Part shown: positions 25,385-34,373 of the stretch, piece after piece
Layout: each line of letters opens with the position of its first letter
Position numbering within the stretch: position 1 is the stretch's first letter
Source: an uncultured Bacteroidales bacterium
GTDB lineage: Bacteria; Bacteroidota; Bacteroidia; Bacteroidales; Bacteroidaceae
Length of the DNA: 43,776 bases
Direction: 5' to 3'
Assembly (NCBI GenBank): GCA_902791295.1
Contig: CADAVI010000005.1
Location: 1-43,776 of the forward strand
Program-made: the position numbers and the translations under genes
The notes under the pieces: model-generated
Seen by the model: the letters and a program-made list of their open reading frames with translations, nothing else
Databases searched by the model: none
What the model was told of the DNA's origin: nothing

Positions 25385-25787
25385 AAATCTTCATTTGAGT
25401 GTCTGCAACTACCTCCGCGCCGACTTTCGTCTCGCCCCTCATCAGAGTGACGCCCTGTACCTCAGGGCCCATTGACACCGTAGTCTCTAACATATCCCCA
25501 ACCTTCGGGCGACGATACAAATGGAAATTCTTTACTTCGCCAATATATCCTATAGGGGCTTCTGTCGCACCGGACTCCCGAGACTTCCAACCGGCATGGG
25601 CGGAAGCACTCTGAGCAATATGCTCAATTAACGCTACCTCAGAAAGCCTGCCGTCGGATTCGATGAAGAAGTTGCCTTCCTTGACGGTGTATCGGCAAAC
25701 CGCTTCATCTTCCGAGGCGCTAACCAACGTGTCCACCATTTGAATAGGGGCACGCTGAGGAATCAAGTCTTCAATAGAATAAGACAT
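25368..25787 (-). CDS. Hotdog dehydratase-like protein resembling ApeP of aryl-polyene clusters
   Basis: 139 residues. LIPQRAPIQMVDTLV near residue 8 aligns with the HRxPxLLVD start of FabZ-like proteins, but the usual histidine is glutamine here. The helix region ESDGRLSEVALIEHIAQSAS followed by AHAGWKSRESG matches the pattern I associate with ApeP. It may work as a partner subunit of the smaller FabZ-like protein. Start: ATG 25787, after the ACP stop, in preference to an in-frame TTG at 25811 inside the ACP gene. Confidence 0.78.
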   Translation of the reverse strand: MSYSIEDLIPQRAPIQMVDTLVSASEDEAVCRYTVKEGNFFIESDGRLSEVALIEHIAQSASAHAGWKSRESGATEAPIGYIGEVKNFHLYRRPKVGDMLETTVSMGPEVQGVTLMRGETKVGAEVVADTQMKIYVPEQ

Positions 25788-25794
25788 TCCCTGT

Positions 25795-26034
25795 TTACTG
25801 ATGAGACTCAATATAGTCGTAGAGATCCTTAAAGGTCTTCACTTTGGGAAGGTCTTCTACGGGAATCTTAACCTTAAAGGTGTACTGAATTACAGCGACG
25901 AGGTCAACCAAAGAGAGGCTGTCCAACTGAAGGGTGTCATAAATCACTGCATCATCAGTGATCACGGTTTCTTCAACTTCAAACTCCTCAGCAAGAGTAG
26001 ACTTAACTTTTGCAATGATGTCTTCGCGAGTCAT
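25795..26034 (-). CDS. Acyl carrier protein of the polyene-like cluster
   Basis: 79-residue acidic four-helix carrier protein. The phosphopantetheine site is Ser39 in LQLDSLSLVDLVAVI. It begins MTREDIIAKVKSTLAEEFEV. It lies between the ketosynthase and the dehydratases, so it is dedicated to this cluster and not the housekeeping AcpP. It follows the ketosynthase by 46 bases. Confidence 0.93.
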   Translation of the reverse strand: MTREDIIAKVKSTLAEEFEVEETVITDDAVIYDTLQLDSLSLVDLVAVIQYTFKVKIPVEDLPKVKTFKDLYDYIESHQ

Positions 26035-26080
26035 AATAATTTAAATTTAAGTTGTTTATAATTTTTATTTTTGTATTATT

Positions 26081-27301
26081 TCAAACATTCTTGACAATCA
26101 GAGTCGAATTAGTGCCGCCAAAGCCGAAACTGTTGGAAAGGAACATATCAAAATGCTGCTCTATCGTCTGCGGGATTACATTGACACATGCGGTTTCCTC
26201 ATCAGGCTCCTCAAAATTCAGGTTTCCGGCAATAAATCCGTTCTTCATCATGAGCATAGAATAGATGCACTCTGCAGCACCGGCAGCCCACATTTCATGT
26301 CCGGTCTGCGACTTCGTACTCGTCACGGGCACCTTGTAGTCGCCGAAAGCCTGGGCAATAGCCATAGCCTCACGACCGTCTCCGGCGTGTGTAGAGGTGG
26401 CATGTGCATTCACATAGCCGATTTCACGGGGGGGCACTCCCGAGAGACGCAACGCCATCTCCAAACTCTTTCTGGGACCCTCCACATTGGGGGTGGAGAT
26501 ATGATCACCGTTACCGCTGAATCCCCAACCGACGATTTCTGCCAGGATTTTTGCACCGCGCTTTTTGGCGTGTTCCTCACTCTCAAGAATCAGCGTTGCG
26601 GCACCGCCGCCGGGAACCAGGCCGTTACGATTCTTATCAAAAGGACGGCAGGCTTTCAAAGGATTGTCCTCTGTGGTAGAGAAAGCCTGTATGCCATCAA
26701 AAGAGGCGACACAATACATATTGTTTTCCTGACCGCCGCCACAAATCACACAATCCTGCAAACCGTTTTTAATCAGCAGGTATGCGTTACCAATAGCGAT
26801 GGACGAAGAGGCACAGGCAGCCGATGATGTCAGGTTGATGCCACGCAGCTTGAACAGACAGGCCAGATTCATGGTGATTGTCGAGTTCATCGACTGGAAA
26901 ATAGCACCACTGCCACAGCTGGCCGTATCACCGCATTCACGGAACTTGTCCAAAGCCACCATTGTTGCCTCTGCCACACTGTCATTGCCATAAATGATGC
27001 CGACATCATGCTTATCCAGATAATCCTGATCTATGCCGGCCTGCTCCAAAGCATCCTTTGTTGCCATATAGGCATACTGAGCCTCCTCCGGCATAAACAT
27101 TCGCATGTTGCGGGGAACAAAAGGTTTAAGATCCGGTTTGGGCACATTAGTACAAAGTCCGCTGCGGAAACCCGCAGCTTTTCTCTCCTCCGAAAAGATT
27201 ATTCCGCTCTTGCCGTCATAGAGACTTTTGCACACATCATCCAAAGTCTGGCCCAAACATGACCAGATTCCCATACCTGTGATAACTACTTTATTTTCCA
27301 T
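26081..27301 (-). CDS. Beta-ketoacyl-ACP synthase (FabF-like) of the polyene-like cluster
   Basis: 406-residue condensing enzyme. The catalytic triad is intact: Cys163 in SSAACASSSIAIG, His300 in NAHATST and His335 in TKSQTGHEMWAAG, with Lys330. The end SNSFGFGGTNSTLIVKN is family-typical. Only this one ketosynthase is encoded here; aryl-polyene clusters usually also have a chain-length partner. It is the second gene of the unit, 35 bases after the YghO-like gene, with no clear promoter of its own. Confidence 0.93.
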   Translation of the reverse strand: MENKVVITGMGIWSCLGQTLDDVCKSLYDGKSGIIFSEERKAAGFRSGLCTNVPKPDLKPFVPRNMRMFMPEEAQYAYMATKDALEQAGIDQDYLDKHDVGIIYGNDSVAEATMVALDKFRECGDTASCGSGAIFQSMNSTITMNLACLFKLRGINLTSSAACASSSIAIGNAYLLIKNGLQDCVICGGGQENNMYCVASFDGIQAFSTTEDNPLKACRPFDKNRNGLVPGGGAATLILESEEHAKKRGAKILAEIVGWGFSGNGDHISTPNVEGPRKSLEMALRLSGVPPREIGYVNAHATSTHAGDGREAMAIAQAFGDYKVPVTSTKSQTGHEMWAAGAAECIYSMLMMKNGFIAGNLNFEEPDEETACVNVIPQTIEQHFDMFLSNSFGFGGTNSTLIVKNV

Positions 27302-27336
27302 TTCTCTATTGTTTCAACTTTAAATCGAGTTTCGGT

Positions 27337-28479
27337 TTATTTTCTTGCTTCTATCTTCTTTATCCAACAACGGCGTCTCTTGATAACCTCGGGATTCATA
27401 GGCTTCCATTGGGAAAGCTCTTTGACATTGTCCTCCAATTGGGGGCCTGTCTCTGCAAAGCGGAACCCCTTTCTATTGAGAACTGGAATGAGGTCATTGA
27501 ATATAAGCGCATTCACGCCCATGCCCTGAAGGTCAGGCCTTACAGCAATCAAAAGCAACTGAATCGTCTCCTCATGCTTCCATTTGAGCGCCTGCATGAT
27601 ATGCCACCAGCCTAAAGGCAACAGATGGCCCTGTACCTTCTTCAGCGTCTTCGAGAGCGACGGCACAGTCACTGCAGCTGCCACAATCTCTCCCGTCTCA
27701 TTCACCACACAAGGCACCAGGTCGGTGTCTAAAATGGGGACATATTGCTTCAGGAAATCATTAATCTGATCATCTGTCAAAGCCGAGAAACCGAACAGAG
27801 GTTCATAGCATTTGTTCATGAGACGCAAGGCCTCACGCCCCTTTTCCCCCATCAATTGAGAGCGTCCGAATTTCACCACCTTCAGGCCGAACATTTCTGC
27901 AGAAAGGGCCGATACACGAGCATACTTTGCAGGAACTTCTGCGGGCACCTTTACCCGAATCTGCAACCAGTCTGCCTCTTTTTTGAAACCCAAGGCTTCC
28001 ATATGCTTCGGGTAATAGGGGTAGTTGTAGATTTCTATCATTGAGCCTTCTCTCTCAAAGTCTTCCATCAGCATACCCTCTTTGTCGAAGTCCGTAATCC
28101 CCAGAGGGCCCTGAATTCGCTCCATTCCCTGCTCTGCGCCCCACTCTTCCACAGCCTTGATTAACGCAGCTGACACCTCCGGGTCGTCCACAAAATCAAC
28201 AAAGCCGAAGCGAACATTCCTGGTGTTCCATTTCCGGTTGGCTACAGGATTAACGATGCCGGCTATACGGCCGACTACGTCTTCACCCCTCCAAGCCAAA
28301 AAAGGTTGTACTTTAACAAAACGAAGTGCACTGTTCTTCTTCGAATTAAAAGTGTCGTACACAATACTGTTCAATTCAGGAACGAACTGCTCGCACCCCT
28401 GATAAAGAGCGAACGGGAAACGAACGAAAGCCGTCATCTCCTCATTATTCATCACTTTCTTTACATGTATTGTACCCAT
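27337..28479 (-). CDS. YghO-like GNAT-fold protein
   Basis: 380-residue protein of the YghO family (GNAT-like acyl or acetyltransferase fold, function unknown). Support: FVRFPFALYQGCEQFVPEL near residue 20, FLAWRGEDVVGRIAGIVN, GFVDFVDDPEVSAALIKAVE, a C-terminal GNAT part with LLLIAVRPDLQGMGVNALIF, and FAETGPQLEDNV. Start: ATG 28479, placed 18 bases after the promoter box at 28498-28505; the longer frame to 28530 would run through that box. First gene of the transcript that continues into the ketosynthase. It may transfer an acyl group in the lipid pathway. Confidence 0.8.
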   Translation of the reverse strand: MGTIHVKKVMNNEEMTAFVRFPFALYQGCEQFVPELNSIVYDTFNSKKNSALRFVKVQPFLAWRGEDVVGRIAGIVNPVANRKWNTRNVRFGFVDFVDDPEVSAALIKAVEEWGAEQGMERIQGPLGITDFDKEGMLMEDFEREGSMIEIYNYPYYPKHMEALGFKKEADWLQIRVKVPAEVPAKYARVSALSAEMFGLKVVKFGRSQLMGEKGREALRLMNKCYEPLFGFSALTDDQINDFLKQYVPILDTDLVPCVVNETGEIVAAAVTVPSLSKTLKKVQGHLLPLGWWHIMQALKWKHEETIQLLLIAVRPDLQGMGVNALIFNDLIPVLNRKGFRFAETGPQLEDNVKELSQWKPMNPEVIKRRRCWIKKIEARK

Positions 28480-28497
28480 ACACACACTTTTCGTGCA

Positions 28498-28505
28498 CAA
28501 AGGTA
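28498..28505 (-). promoter_or_regulatory. -7 promoter box (TACCTTTG) of the YghO/polyene-like cluster
   Basis: Matches TAnnTTTG on the minus strand. A TTTG lies 22 bases upstream, slightly longer than the usual 19-21. It sits between the PlsC-type gene stop and ATG 28479 and probably serves the whole cluster to 19438. Confidence 0.65.
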
Positions 28506-28526
28506 TGAAAAAAAAAGGACTTAAAA

Positions 28527-29828
28527 TCAAATTTCGTTAAAAAAAAGCAATTGCGATGCAATTTTGTCCCTCACATCCTTGACTTCAGACATTTCCGATT
28601 TGTGTGCAAGAATGAAATATTGCCCCCTTAACTTTTTCAATCTTTGCCACATCCACCAGGCAAAACGTGCTTGCAATTCCCACAATGCAATCCACACCAA
28701 ACCCAGCCACCAAACGCCCAAAGCCGCCGTCACTCCGACAGAAACAATTGCTGCTATTGGCACTAAGACAAGACTGTTGAGCAACACTCTGTAGGTGTTT
28801 GTATACATCAGATTCTCGCCCAGCAAAAGCGTTGGCATCCAATAGAATAAAGCATGCGGCCATAAACAGAGAATCCACAATGGAAGAAAGAGCAGAAGTA
28901 TCAGGCCGTCGACACACCATTGCCCCCACCCCGTTTTCTCTGCAACCCATTGATCCTTCAGAGAATAAGTTCGCTCCAAATTCCTAAGCCTTAACACATC
29001 TTCATAGAAACCGCCATCTCCGTGTTCCTGAAGCAGACGCACAAACTGTTTGTCTTTTTCCAGGCGCTTGGGCAAAGGCAAACGACCACCGGCAAAACTG
29101 TCGCCGAATGCACCCGTTCTCAAGAAATCAATGGCATCATAATGCTCCCGATCCTCTACATGGAGCATCATGTCGAGCACCTTATTCCGCAGCAGTTCAT
29201 TGATTTCCCTCACCGTTGTTCTGGGTTTACTCCGGTAGCGTTCATAATAAGGCCTCAAAGAAACCGGTTCTCCGACACGTATCATAAATTCCGTCTGCAC
29301 ATCGAAATAATCACTGTAATGATTTGCAGAAGGAATTACCTTGATATCACGCTTCCAGCCTTCCGATTCGGCCGCCTGAAAAGCCAAATGCAGATAATTC
29401 GGAATAAAACGTCCGAGATAGCGCCCGAACTGACCGGTACCCTCCGGATAAATAATCAACGGACATCCCAACAAAAGACGGCGTTCCATCTCCTCCTGAG
29501 AGTTGAGATTCTTAGTGACGTTTTCCAGTCCCTCGTAATCTGCACGATAAGCAGGAAGCATACCTAAACCGTAAAAAAAACTCTTCAACAAAGGCAACTT
29601 CCCCAGAAACACTCCGCTGGTTGATATTGTCGGGAATTGCCGATTCTTGAACATCAAAATCAACCCCAAAGCATCATTGGCATTATTCTGATGATTACTT
29701 ACAATAATCAAAGGGTCATCGCCGTCCGGAATGTTTTCTTTACCAAGAATGTATATATGCCTGTAAAGCAGATGGTTATTCAGCAATTTAAAATATGCCT
29801 TGAAAAGCCTGTATGCCCTGCCGCCCAT
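28527..29828 (-). CDS. PlsC/GPAT-type membrane acyltransferase
   Basis: 433 residues. The N-terminal acyltransferase domain has the catalytic VSNHQNNANDALG motif near residue 44 (His and Asp) and IIYPEGTGQFGRY near 130. The C-terminal third holds about three membrane helices (WCVDGLILLLFLPLWILCLW, YRVLLNSLVLVPIAAIVSVG). It is longer than a simple lysophosphatidate acyltransferase and resembles glycerol-3-phosphate acyltransferase-like LPLATs. It follows the GlsB-like gene by four bases, so it may add the ester-linked acyl chain in glycine or other amino-acid lipid synthesis (the GlsA role), or act in phospholipid synthesis. Confidence 0.82.
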   Translation of the reverse strand: MGGRAYRLFKAYFKLLNNHLLYRHIYILGKENIPDGDDPLIIVSNHQNNANDALGLILMFKNRQFPTISTSGVFLGKLPLLKSFFYGLGMLPAYRADYEGLENVTKNLNSQEEMERRLLLGCPLIIYPEGTGQFGRYLGRFIPNYLHLAFQAAESEGWKRDIKVIPSANHYSDYFDVQTEFMIRVGEPVSLRPYYERYRSKPRTTVREINELLRNKVLDMMLHVEDREHYDAIDFLRTGAFGDSFAGGRLPLPKRLEKDKQFVRLLQEHGDGGFYEDVLRLRNLERTYSLKDQWVAEKTGWGQWCVDGLILLLFLPLWILCLWPHALFYWMPTLLLGENLMYTNTYRVLLNSLVLVPIAAIVSVGVTAALGVWWLGLVWIALWELQARFAWWMWQRLKKLRGQYFILAHKSEMSEVKDVRDKIASQLLFFNEI

Positions 29829-29832
29829 AATA

Positions 29833-30747
29833 TCATACGCTCATATGGCGTGCTTTCTTTTCTTCGCACATCTCATCTACGGCAATCAGGATTGCGCTTT
29901 CCACCGCACCGGCAAAGGTTTCGTCAACCGTACTGCCAAAATATTGCATCGTCGGGGTGAGCATCATGTAAGAATTTATCATTGGAGGAATCCGCTCTCC
30001 CAATTCTTTCATTTCATGCTTTAGAAGCCGATATCCGTTCTCAAAATCCTTATCCCCGAACAAGGCAGCAAACTCATCCTCCGAGAATTGTTTTTCAAGC
30101 GGCTTGTAGGGTGTGATAAGAGGCTTTTTTGCCGGGAAATAATGCTTCATAAAATACAGCATCAGTTCTCTGGCACGACGATTGAAAGAGGCCGGTATTG
30201 TCACCTTGCCGAAAAGATATTTCAGCTCAGGATGCTGCACCAGATACGCGCCGATACCGTCCCACAGATTGTCCATGATGTAGATACTTTTCCCTCTGGG
30301 AGCATTACGCTGATATCCGGTGGTCACGTAACTGCGTCCCACCTCCACGGTGCAGTCTTTGAAATCTTTAAGAAATTCTTCCGAAAAATGAAAAAGATGG
30401 CTCGTTGCCAGGTCCGGCTGTCCATTCTTTGTCATAGGCCAACGACTTCCTTCTATCATGCGATAGCCGCCGGCAATTTCTTCGCTGTCCGGGCTCCACA
30501 CCAACATTTGCAGACAATTCCTATCGAACGGCGTCACGTCGAGCTCCAATCCGGTTCCTGTGCCACCCCGACGGAATGCGTCCTCTCTGACACGACCGAT
30601 TTCCCTCATAAGGTTGGGAGCCTCATCGGCACGAATCAAATACACCTCGTTATCTCCACGATTGGTGCGACGCAAAAGACGCTCCGGCGTAAGCTCCTTT
30701 TTAAGCTCACTTACATCAACAGGCGCTATAATAGGCTTCATAGACAT
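29833..30747 (-). CDS. glsB: OlsB/GlsB-type N-acyltransferase (amino-acid lipid synthesis)
   Basis: 304-residue GNAT-fold enzyme of the OlsB/hemolysin-like group. In Bacteroides thetaiotaomicron the homologue GlsB transfers a 3-hydroxyacyl chain from ACP to glycine. Support: LMREIGRVREDAFRRGGTG near 58, TPFDRNCLQMLVWSPDSEEI, AGGYRMIEGS, VEVGRSYVTTGYQRNAP and YLFGKVTIPASF. Start: ATG 30747 (MSMKPIIAP), 21 bases from the promoter box at 30769; an in-frame extension to 30807 would cross the promoter. The amino-acid acceptor is inferred from the family. Confidence 0.8.
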   Translation of the reverse strand: MSMKPIIAPVDVSELKKELTPERLLRRTNRGDNEVYLIRADEAPNLMREIGRVREDAFRRGGTGTGLELDVTPFDRNCLQMLVWSPDSEEIAGGYRMIEGSRWPMTKNGQPDLATSHLFHFSEEFLKDFKDCTVEVGRSYVTTGYQRNAPRGKSIYIMDNLWDGIGAYLVQHPELKYLFGKVTIPASFNRRARELMLYFMKHYFPAKKPLITPYKPLEKQFSEDEFAALFGDKDFENGYRLLKHEMKELGERIPPMINSYMMLTPTMQYFGSTVDETFAGAVESAILIAVDEMCEEKKARHMSV

Positions 30748-30768
30748 ACCATTGTCGCAAATCGGCGG

Positions 30769-30776
30769 CAAAGTTA
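30769..30776 (-). promoter_or_regulatory. -7 promoter box (TAACTTTG) of the glsB-like/acyltransferase pair
   Basis: Matches TAnnTTTG on the minus strand, 21 bases before ATG 30747, in the short gap after the thiamine pyrophosphokinase gene. Confidence 0.6.
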
Positions 30777-30828
30777 CTACTTTTTCGCGAAATACGACCC
30801 CACACACCCAGAAAAAAATACTCTTATC

Positions 30829-31467
30829 TCATGCTTTGTAAGGAAGGTAGAGTAAAAAAGAGCCGTTTGCCTCTATTGTAAAATGCGTCTCCAATATCCT
30901 GTTTAGTGTGCCTTGCCACCAACTGTGCAGATCGTGTAACGGGTACTGCAGTCCGGAGCTGCGCAGGTTTTTCGCTCCGAAAGAAAAGATGCTGATTGCC
31001 TGCGACTTTTTCACCTCGTCCGGCAGCATATCATCAGTAAACAGGTCTTTTGCCGGCAAAAAAACGCCCTTGTCGGTGTACATTTTCACCCGTAGTCCCT
31101 TGTTCATATAATCCACTAAAAGCGACACATTGCCAATAGTATGATCCTCCCGTCGTCCCGTAGCGCCAAGATAAATAATATCCTTCACACCGTGCTCCAG
31201 CAGATAAAGCGTCGCTTTGGTCTGATCGTTATTCTCCTGCTCACTGAAACAACGAACGATATCCATATAACGCTCCTTAAAGCTTTCGCCGAGAGAGTCT
31301 CCGTCGCCCACAATACGCCACGGAAGTCTCCCCTCCCTCCGAATGTATTCCTCAGCCGCTCCGTCACAACACACCACTCTGCCTGCACCCTGAAGCAAGC
31401 ACCGGGGCACTTCATGTCGGGGATAGTCGCCGGCACCCAACACAATCACTGCATCTTCCTTTTCCAT
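30829..31467 (-). CDS. Thiamine pyrophosphokinase
   Basis: 212-residue cytoplasmic kinase forming thiamine pyrophosphate from thiamine and ATP. Support: VIVLGAGDYPRHEVP near the start, VCCDGAAEEYIRREGRLP, IVGDGDSLGESF (IxGDxDS motif), QENNDQTKATLYLLEHG (DxTD-like motif) and YLGATGRREDHTIGN (GGRxDH-like). Start: ATG 31467 (MEKEDAVIVLG), overlapping the PnuT stop by 22 bases; a longer upstream frame is only the shadow of pnuT. Last gene of the riboswitch-controlled operon, which confirms its role. Confidence 0.9.
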   Translation of the reverse strand: MEKEDAVIVLGAGDYPRHEVPRCLLQGAGRVVCCDGAAEEYIRREGRLPWRIVGDGDSLGESFKERYMDIVRCFSEQENNDQTKATLYLLEHGVKDIIYLGATGRREDHTIGNVSLLVDYMNKGLRVKMYTDKGVFLPAKDLFTDDMLPDEVKKSQAISIFSFGAKNLRSSGLQYPLHDLHSWWQGTLNRILETHFTIEANGSFLLYLPYKA

Positions 31468-32009
31468 GCGAAATAACCCATTATTGCCACAATGGTATAA
31501 ACAGCATAAAGCGCTGCAAAAAAGTATATTCCCTTGTATATGTACAGGCCGGCCGAGACTGTGTCCACAATTATCCAGGGCACCCATTGCTGCACCCACT
31601 TTCGCGCCAGCATCCACAAGCCGACAACGGAAAGCGCTGTGGTGAACGAATCCCACCAGGGCACGGTGCTCGGCGTATAGTTTTTCAAAAGCCATCCTAT
31701 AGCCAAAAAGCATACGACAAACATTGTGCCCATGAGCCAACACATCTTTACCGGCATCGATGTGATGGGTGAGTATCGTTGGCCTCCTTTATCACGTTTC
31801 CATGACCAGAGTCCGTAAAACGCCGCAAAAAGGTAATATACGTTTATACCGAAATCGGCATACAAACCGGCCTGCCAATAGACCCACAGCGAAAGCGCCG
31901 GCATCGCGACACCCGCGTACCAAACGCGATGACTGGCCTTATACTCCCAGTAGAGATAAATCACCCCTACCAGCGTACCCAGGACTTCTACGGCAGTATC
32001 CAGATTCAT
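31446..32009 (-). CDS. pnuT: PnuC-family vitamin transporter, thiamine type (PnuT)
   Basis: 187-residue inner-membrane transporter with about seven helices. Motifs NLDTAVEVLGTLVGVIYLYW, YYLFAAFYGLWSWKRD and WVPWIIVDTVSAGLYIYKGI match the PnuC family (WxxW-type). The PnuC branch linked to TPP riboswitches in Bacteroidota is PnuT, for thiamine. Its neighbours here are a TonB receptor and thiamine pyrophosphokinase. ATG 32009 follows the receptor stop by four bases. Confidence 0.9.
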   Translation of the reverse strand: MNLDTAVEVLGTLVGVIYLYWEYKASHRVWYAGVAMPALSLWVYWQAGLYADFGINVYYLFAAFYGLWSWKRDKGGQRYSPITSMPVKMCWLMGTMFVVCFLAIGWLLKNYTPSTVPWWDSFTTALSVVGLWMLARKWVQQWVPWIIVDTVSAGLYIYKGIYFFAALYAVYTIVAIMGYFAWKRKMQ

Positions 32010-32013
32010 ATCA

Positions 32014-34254
32014 TCAGAACTGCAGACTGACATGCCCCAGCACATTGGTGCCGGCCTGTGCAGCATAACCGGAATAATTCACGCGCCCCATATCCTGACC
32101 GTCAACGTATGCGTGCTCCGAAGAGGCCCATCCGTTGTTGTCGTATTTGGCATTGAACAGGTTGTATACCATACAGCCTACAGTGAGTCCCTTGATTGCA
32201 CGCAGGTTCTTCCATGTGTAGGAAACAGCCAAATTCGTTGTGCAGTATGTATCCAGCGTACAATCCTCCTGATTGGCATTGCTCATATACTGCTTGCTGA
32301 CGAAATTGGTCTGGGCCATAGCCTCAAATCCTCTGATGTTGTAACGGAAGATGTTCACGAACGTATAATCCGGAGAAAAAGCCAAATGGGTATCTCCGTG
32401 ACTGACCACCTCATTTCCTCTGCTTCCAATCCAATTCCAGTCGGCATCGTATTCGTTCACAGGAAGAATTTCCCGAAAATCCTTCACGCGGTTGCGCGAC
32501 AGGGTGGCAGACAAATCCCACGAGAAACCCACACGTGTCTTCAAACCGAAACTCAACTCTGCACCCAAACGATAACTTTCGGGCACATTCTCCGAAAGCG
32601 GCTCGCCGATTTCGTTGAGTTTACCCGTCAGGACAAGCTGGTCTTTGTAGTCCATATAATAAAGGTTGGCACCCGCGTGCAACCACTCGTTGCGGAACTC
32701 GTAGCCGGCCTCATAGTCGAACAGACGCTCGCTGACAGGCTGTACGGAGAGGTCCGTGATGAAGTTGTTGCGCGTCGGCTCCTTATGAGCCACGCTCCAA
32801 GATGCATAGACCCTGTGATGCTTGCGGAACTGATAATTCAAACCGACTTTCGGGTTGAAAAAGTCATAAACACGCGTGATGTTGAGGTCCTGCGGAGCTC
32901 CTACGGCGTAATCCCAACGCTCGTTTTCTCCGCGCAGACGGTAGTCAATGTGGCGCCACTGCAGATCAACGTAGCCGTTCAAGCCCTTACAAAAATTGTA
33001 GTCCGCTTTGGCATAGAGATTTCCGTCCCATTTCTCGCCGCGATAGCGGTAGAACTCATTGTCGGTGTATATGGTAGCCACGCGGTTGTTGTCTATCGTA
33101 GAGAGAGCGTTTCCAAAGTTCCAGCCCGTGTACTTGTTCATACCGCCGCCAAAGGTGGTCTGCAGACGGCTGTTCTTGTAAGTCACATCAAACACACCGC
33201 CTCCGAAACCGTTGTCCATAACCTTTTTGCGCGTAATATCGGAATAGCCTCCCGGCAATTTATATATCGCCAGTTCTGCACCGGGAATATATTCCTGATA
33301 GTAGCCGTCGCCCTTGGTGTAGTGTGCGGCGGCATTCAGGGTCCAGTGGCCGTCGAACTGGTGTGAGAAGAGCAGCTGGTAGTGGTGCTGGAAATAGTTG
33401 TCGGTCTGGTCATCATAGTAGTGCCTGCGCCCGCCGGCGTCCGTGTACATATAGCCGCATGAGTTGTAGCTGCGCCCGTAGAGCGCCGTCTCCTCCCTGG
33501 AGGGATAGTTCCACGCATGATACGTGCGTTCTTTACCGCCGAAGGTCACAAACTTGACACTGGTGCCGCCCGTGTAGTATCCGGCCTGAACATAATAGCT
33601 GAACAGGCGCACGGAGGCGCGGTCAAGAAATCCGTCGCTCCCGATGTGACTGAGTCTGGCATCTACGCTCCAATGGTTGCCAAGCAGACCGCTGCCCACT
33701 TTTATTGTTTGCTTGTTGGTGTTGAACGAACCGTACGAGCCGGCCACTTCTGCATAGGGTTTTTCGCTGAAGTCTGTCGTCACCATATTGACGGAGGCGC
33801 CGAAAGCGCCCGCACCGTTGGTGGAGGTGCCGACGCCGCGCTGTATCTGGATGCTCTTCATGCTGGAGAGCAAATCGGGCATATTCACCCAAAAGACATT
33901 ATGGCTCTCGGCATCGTTGATGGGAATACCGTTGGCCGTCACGTTGATACGGCTGCCGTCGGTGCCTCTCACGCGCATCGTGGTGTAACCGATTCCGGCT
34001 CCGGCATCACTGGTCGTCACCACAGAGGGCGTCATCGACAGCACCTCGGGCAGGTCTTTACCGAGATTGACCTTGCGAATTTCCTCCTTAGTGACATTGG
34101 TAAAAGCTACGGGCGTGGTGTTCGTGGCACGGGTGGCGATCACCTGCACCTCGTCCATCTCTTCATAGTCCAAACTGTCCAAACTCACTGATTGCTGCGC
34201 CCAAGCGCAACATGTTGCGGCCATAGCGGCCACAGCCGAAAACATTTTTTTCAT
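32014..34254 (-). CDS. TonB-dependent outer-membrane receptor, probably for thiamine
   Basis: 746-residue outer-membrane transporter. Signal peptide MKKMFSAVAAMAATCCAWAQ, TonB-box-like MDEVQVIATR near residue 32, a plug domain (about 45-155; VLSMTPSVVTTSDAGAGIGY, RVRGTDGSRINVTANGIPIN, IQIQRGVGTSTNGAGAFGAS) and a 22-strand barrel ending in aromatic VLGHVSLQF. The TPP riboswitch just upstream and pnuT and TPK downstream identify thiamine or a phosphate ester as the likely ligand (the OMR1-type gene of Bacteroidota). Confidence 0.9.
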   Translation of the reverse strand: MKKMFSAVAAMAATCCAWAQQSVSLDSLDYEEMDEVQVIATRATNTTPVAFTNVTKEEIRKVNLGKDLPEVLSMTPSVVTTSDAGAGIGYTTMRVRGTDGSRINVTANGIPINDAESHNVFWVNMPDLLSSMKSIQIQRGVGTSTNGAGAFGASVNMVTTDFSEKPYAEVAGSYGSFNTNKQTIKVGSGLLGNHWSVDARLSHIGSDGFLDRASVRLFSYYVQAGYYTGGTSVKFVTFGGKERTYHAWNYPSREETALYGRSYNSCGYMYTDAGGRRHYYDDQTDNYFQHHYQLLFSHQFDGHWTLNAAAHYTKGDGYYQEYIPGAELAIYKLPGGYSDITRKKVMDNGFGGGVFDVTYKNSRLQTTFGGGMNKYTGWNFGNALSTIDNNRVATIYTDNEFYRYRGEKWDGNLYAKADYNFCKGLNGYVDLQWRHIDYRLRGENERWDYAVGAPQDLNITRVYDFFNPKVGLNYQFRKHHRVYASWSVAHKEPTRNNFITDLSVQPVSERLFDYEAGYEFRNEWLHAGANLYYMDYKDQLVLTGKLNEIGEPLSENVPESYRLGAELSFGLKTRVGFSWDLSATLSRNRVKDFREILPVNEYDADWNWIGSRGNEVVSHGDTHLAFSPDYTFVNIFRYNIRGFEAMAQTNFVSKQYMSNANQEDCTLDTYCTTNLAVSYTWKNLRAIKGLTVGCMVYNLFNAKYDNNGWASSEHAYVDGQDMGRVNYSGYAAQAGTNVLGHVSLQF

Positions 34255-34277
34255 GCTTGTTTTGCATTAAAGGTTCA

Positions 34278-34362
34278 TACTCTCTTGCGCCGGTATTGTC
34301 CGGATCAGATCAGGAAGGGTATATTCTCAGCAAAATCCAACGGATTTGCACCCCTGATGATT
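34278..34362 (-). ncRNA. TPP (THI-box) riboswitch
   Basis: On the minus strand the core reads TCAGGGGTGC, then TTTGCTGAGAATATACCC, then CCTGATCTGATCC and GGACAATACCGGCGCAAG. The CUGAGA pyrimidine-sensor helix and the pyrophosphate-sensor segment are both present. It lies 24 bases before the ATG of the TonB receptor and downstream of the TATCTTTG promoter, so TPP should repress the receptor-pnuT-TPK operon. Boundaries are approximate. Confidence 0.93.
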
Positions 34363-34373
34363 CTTTTGCGGCG

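Noticed and set aside
30748..30807. N-terminal extension of the GlsB-like gene
   Set aside because: It crosses the TAACTTTG promoter box at 30769-30776.
32032..33366. Plus-strand open frame of 444 codons
   Set aside because: Antisense to the TonB-dependent receptor, with no promoter and no recognisable domain.
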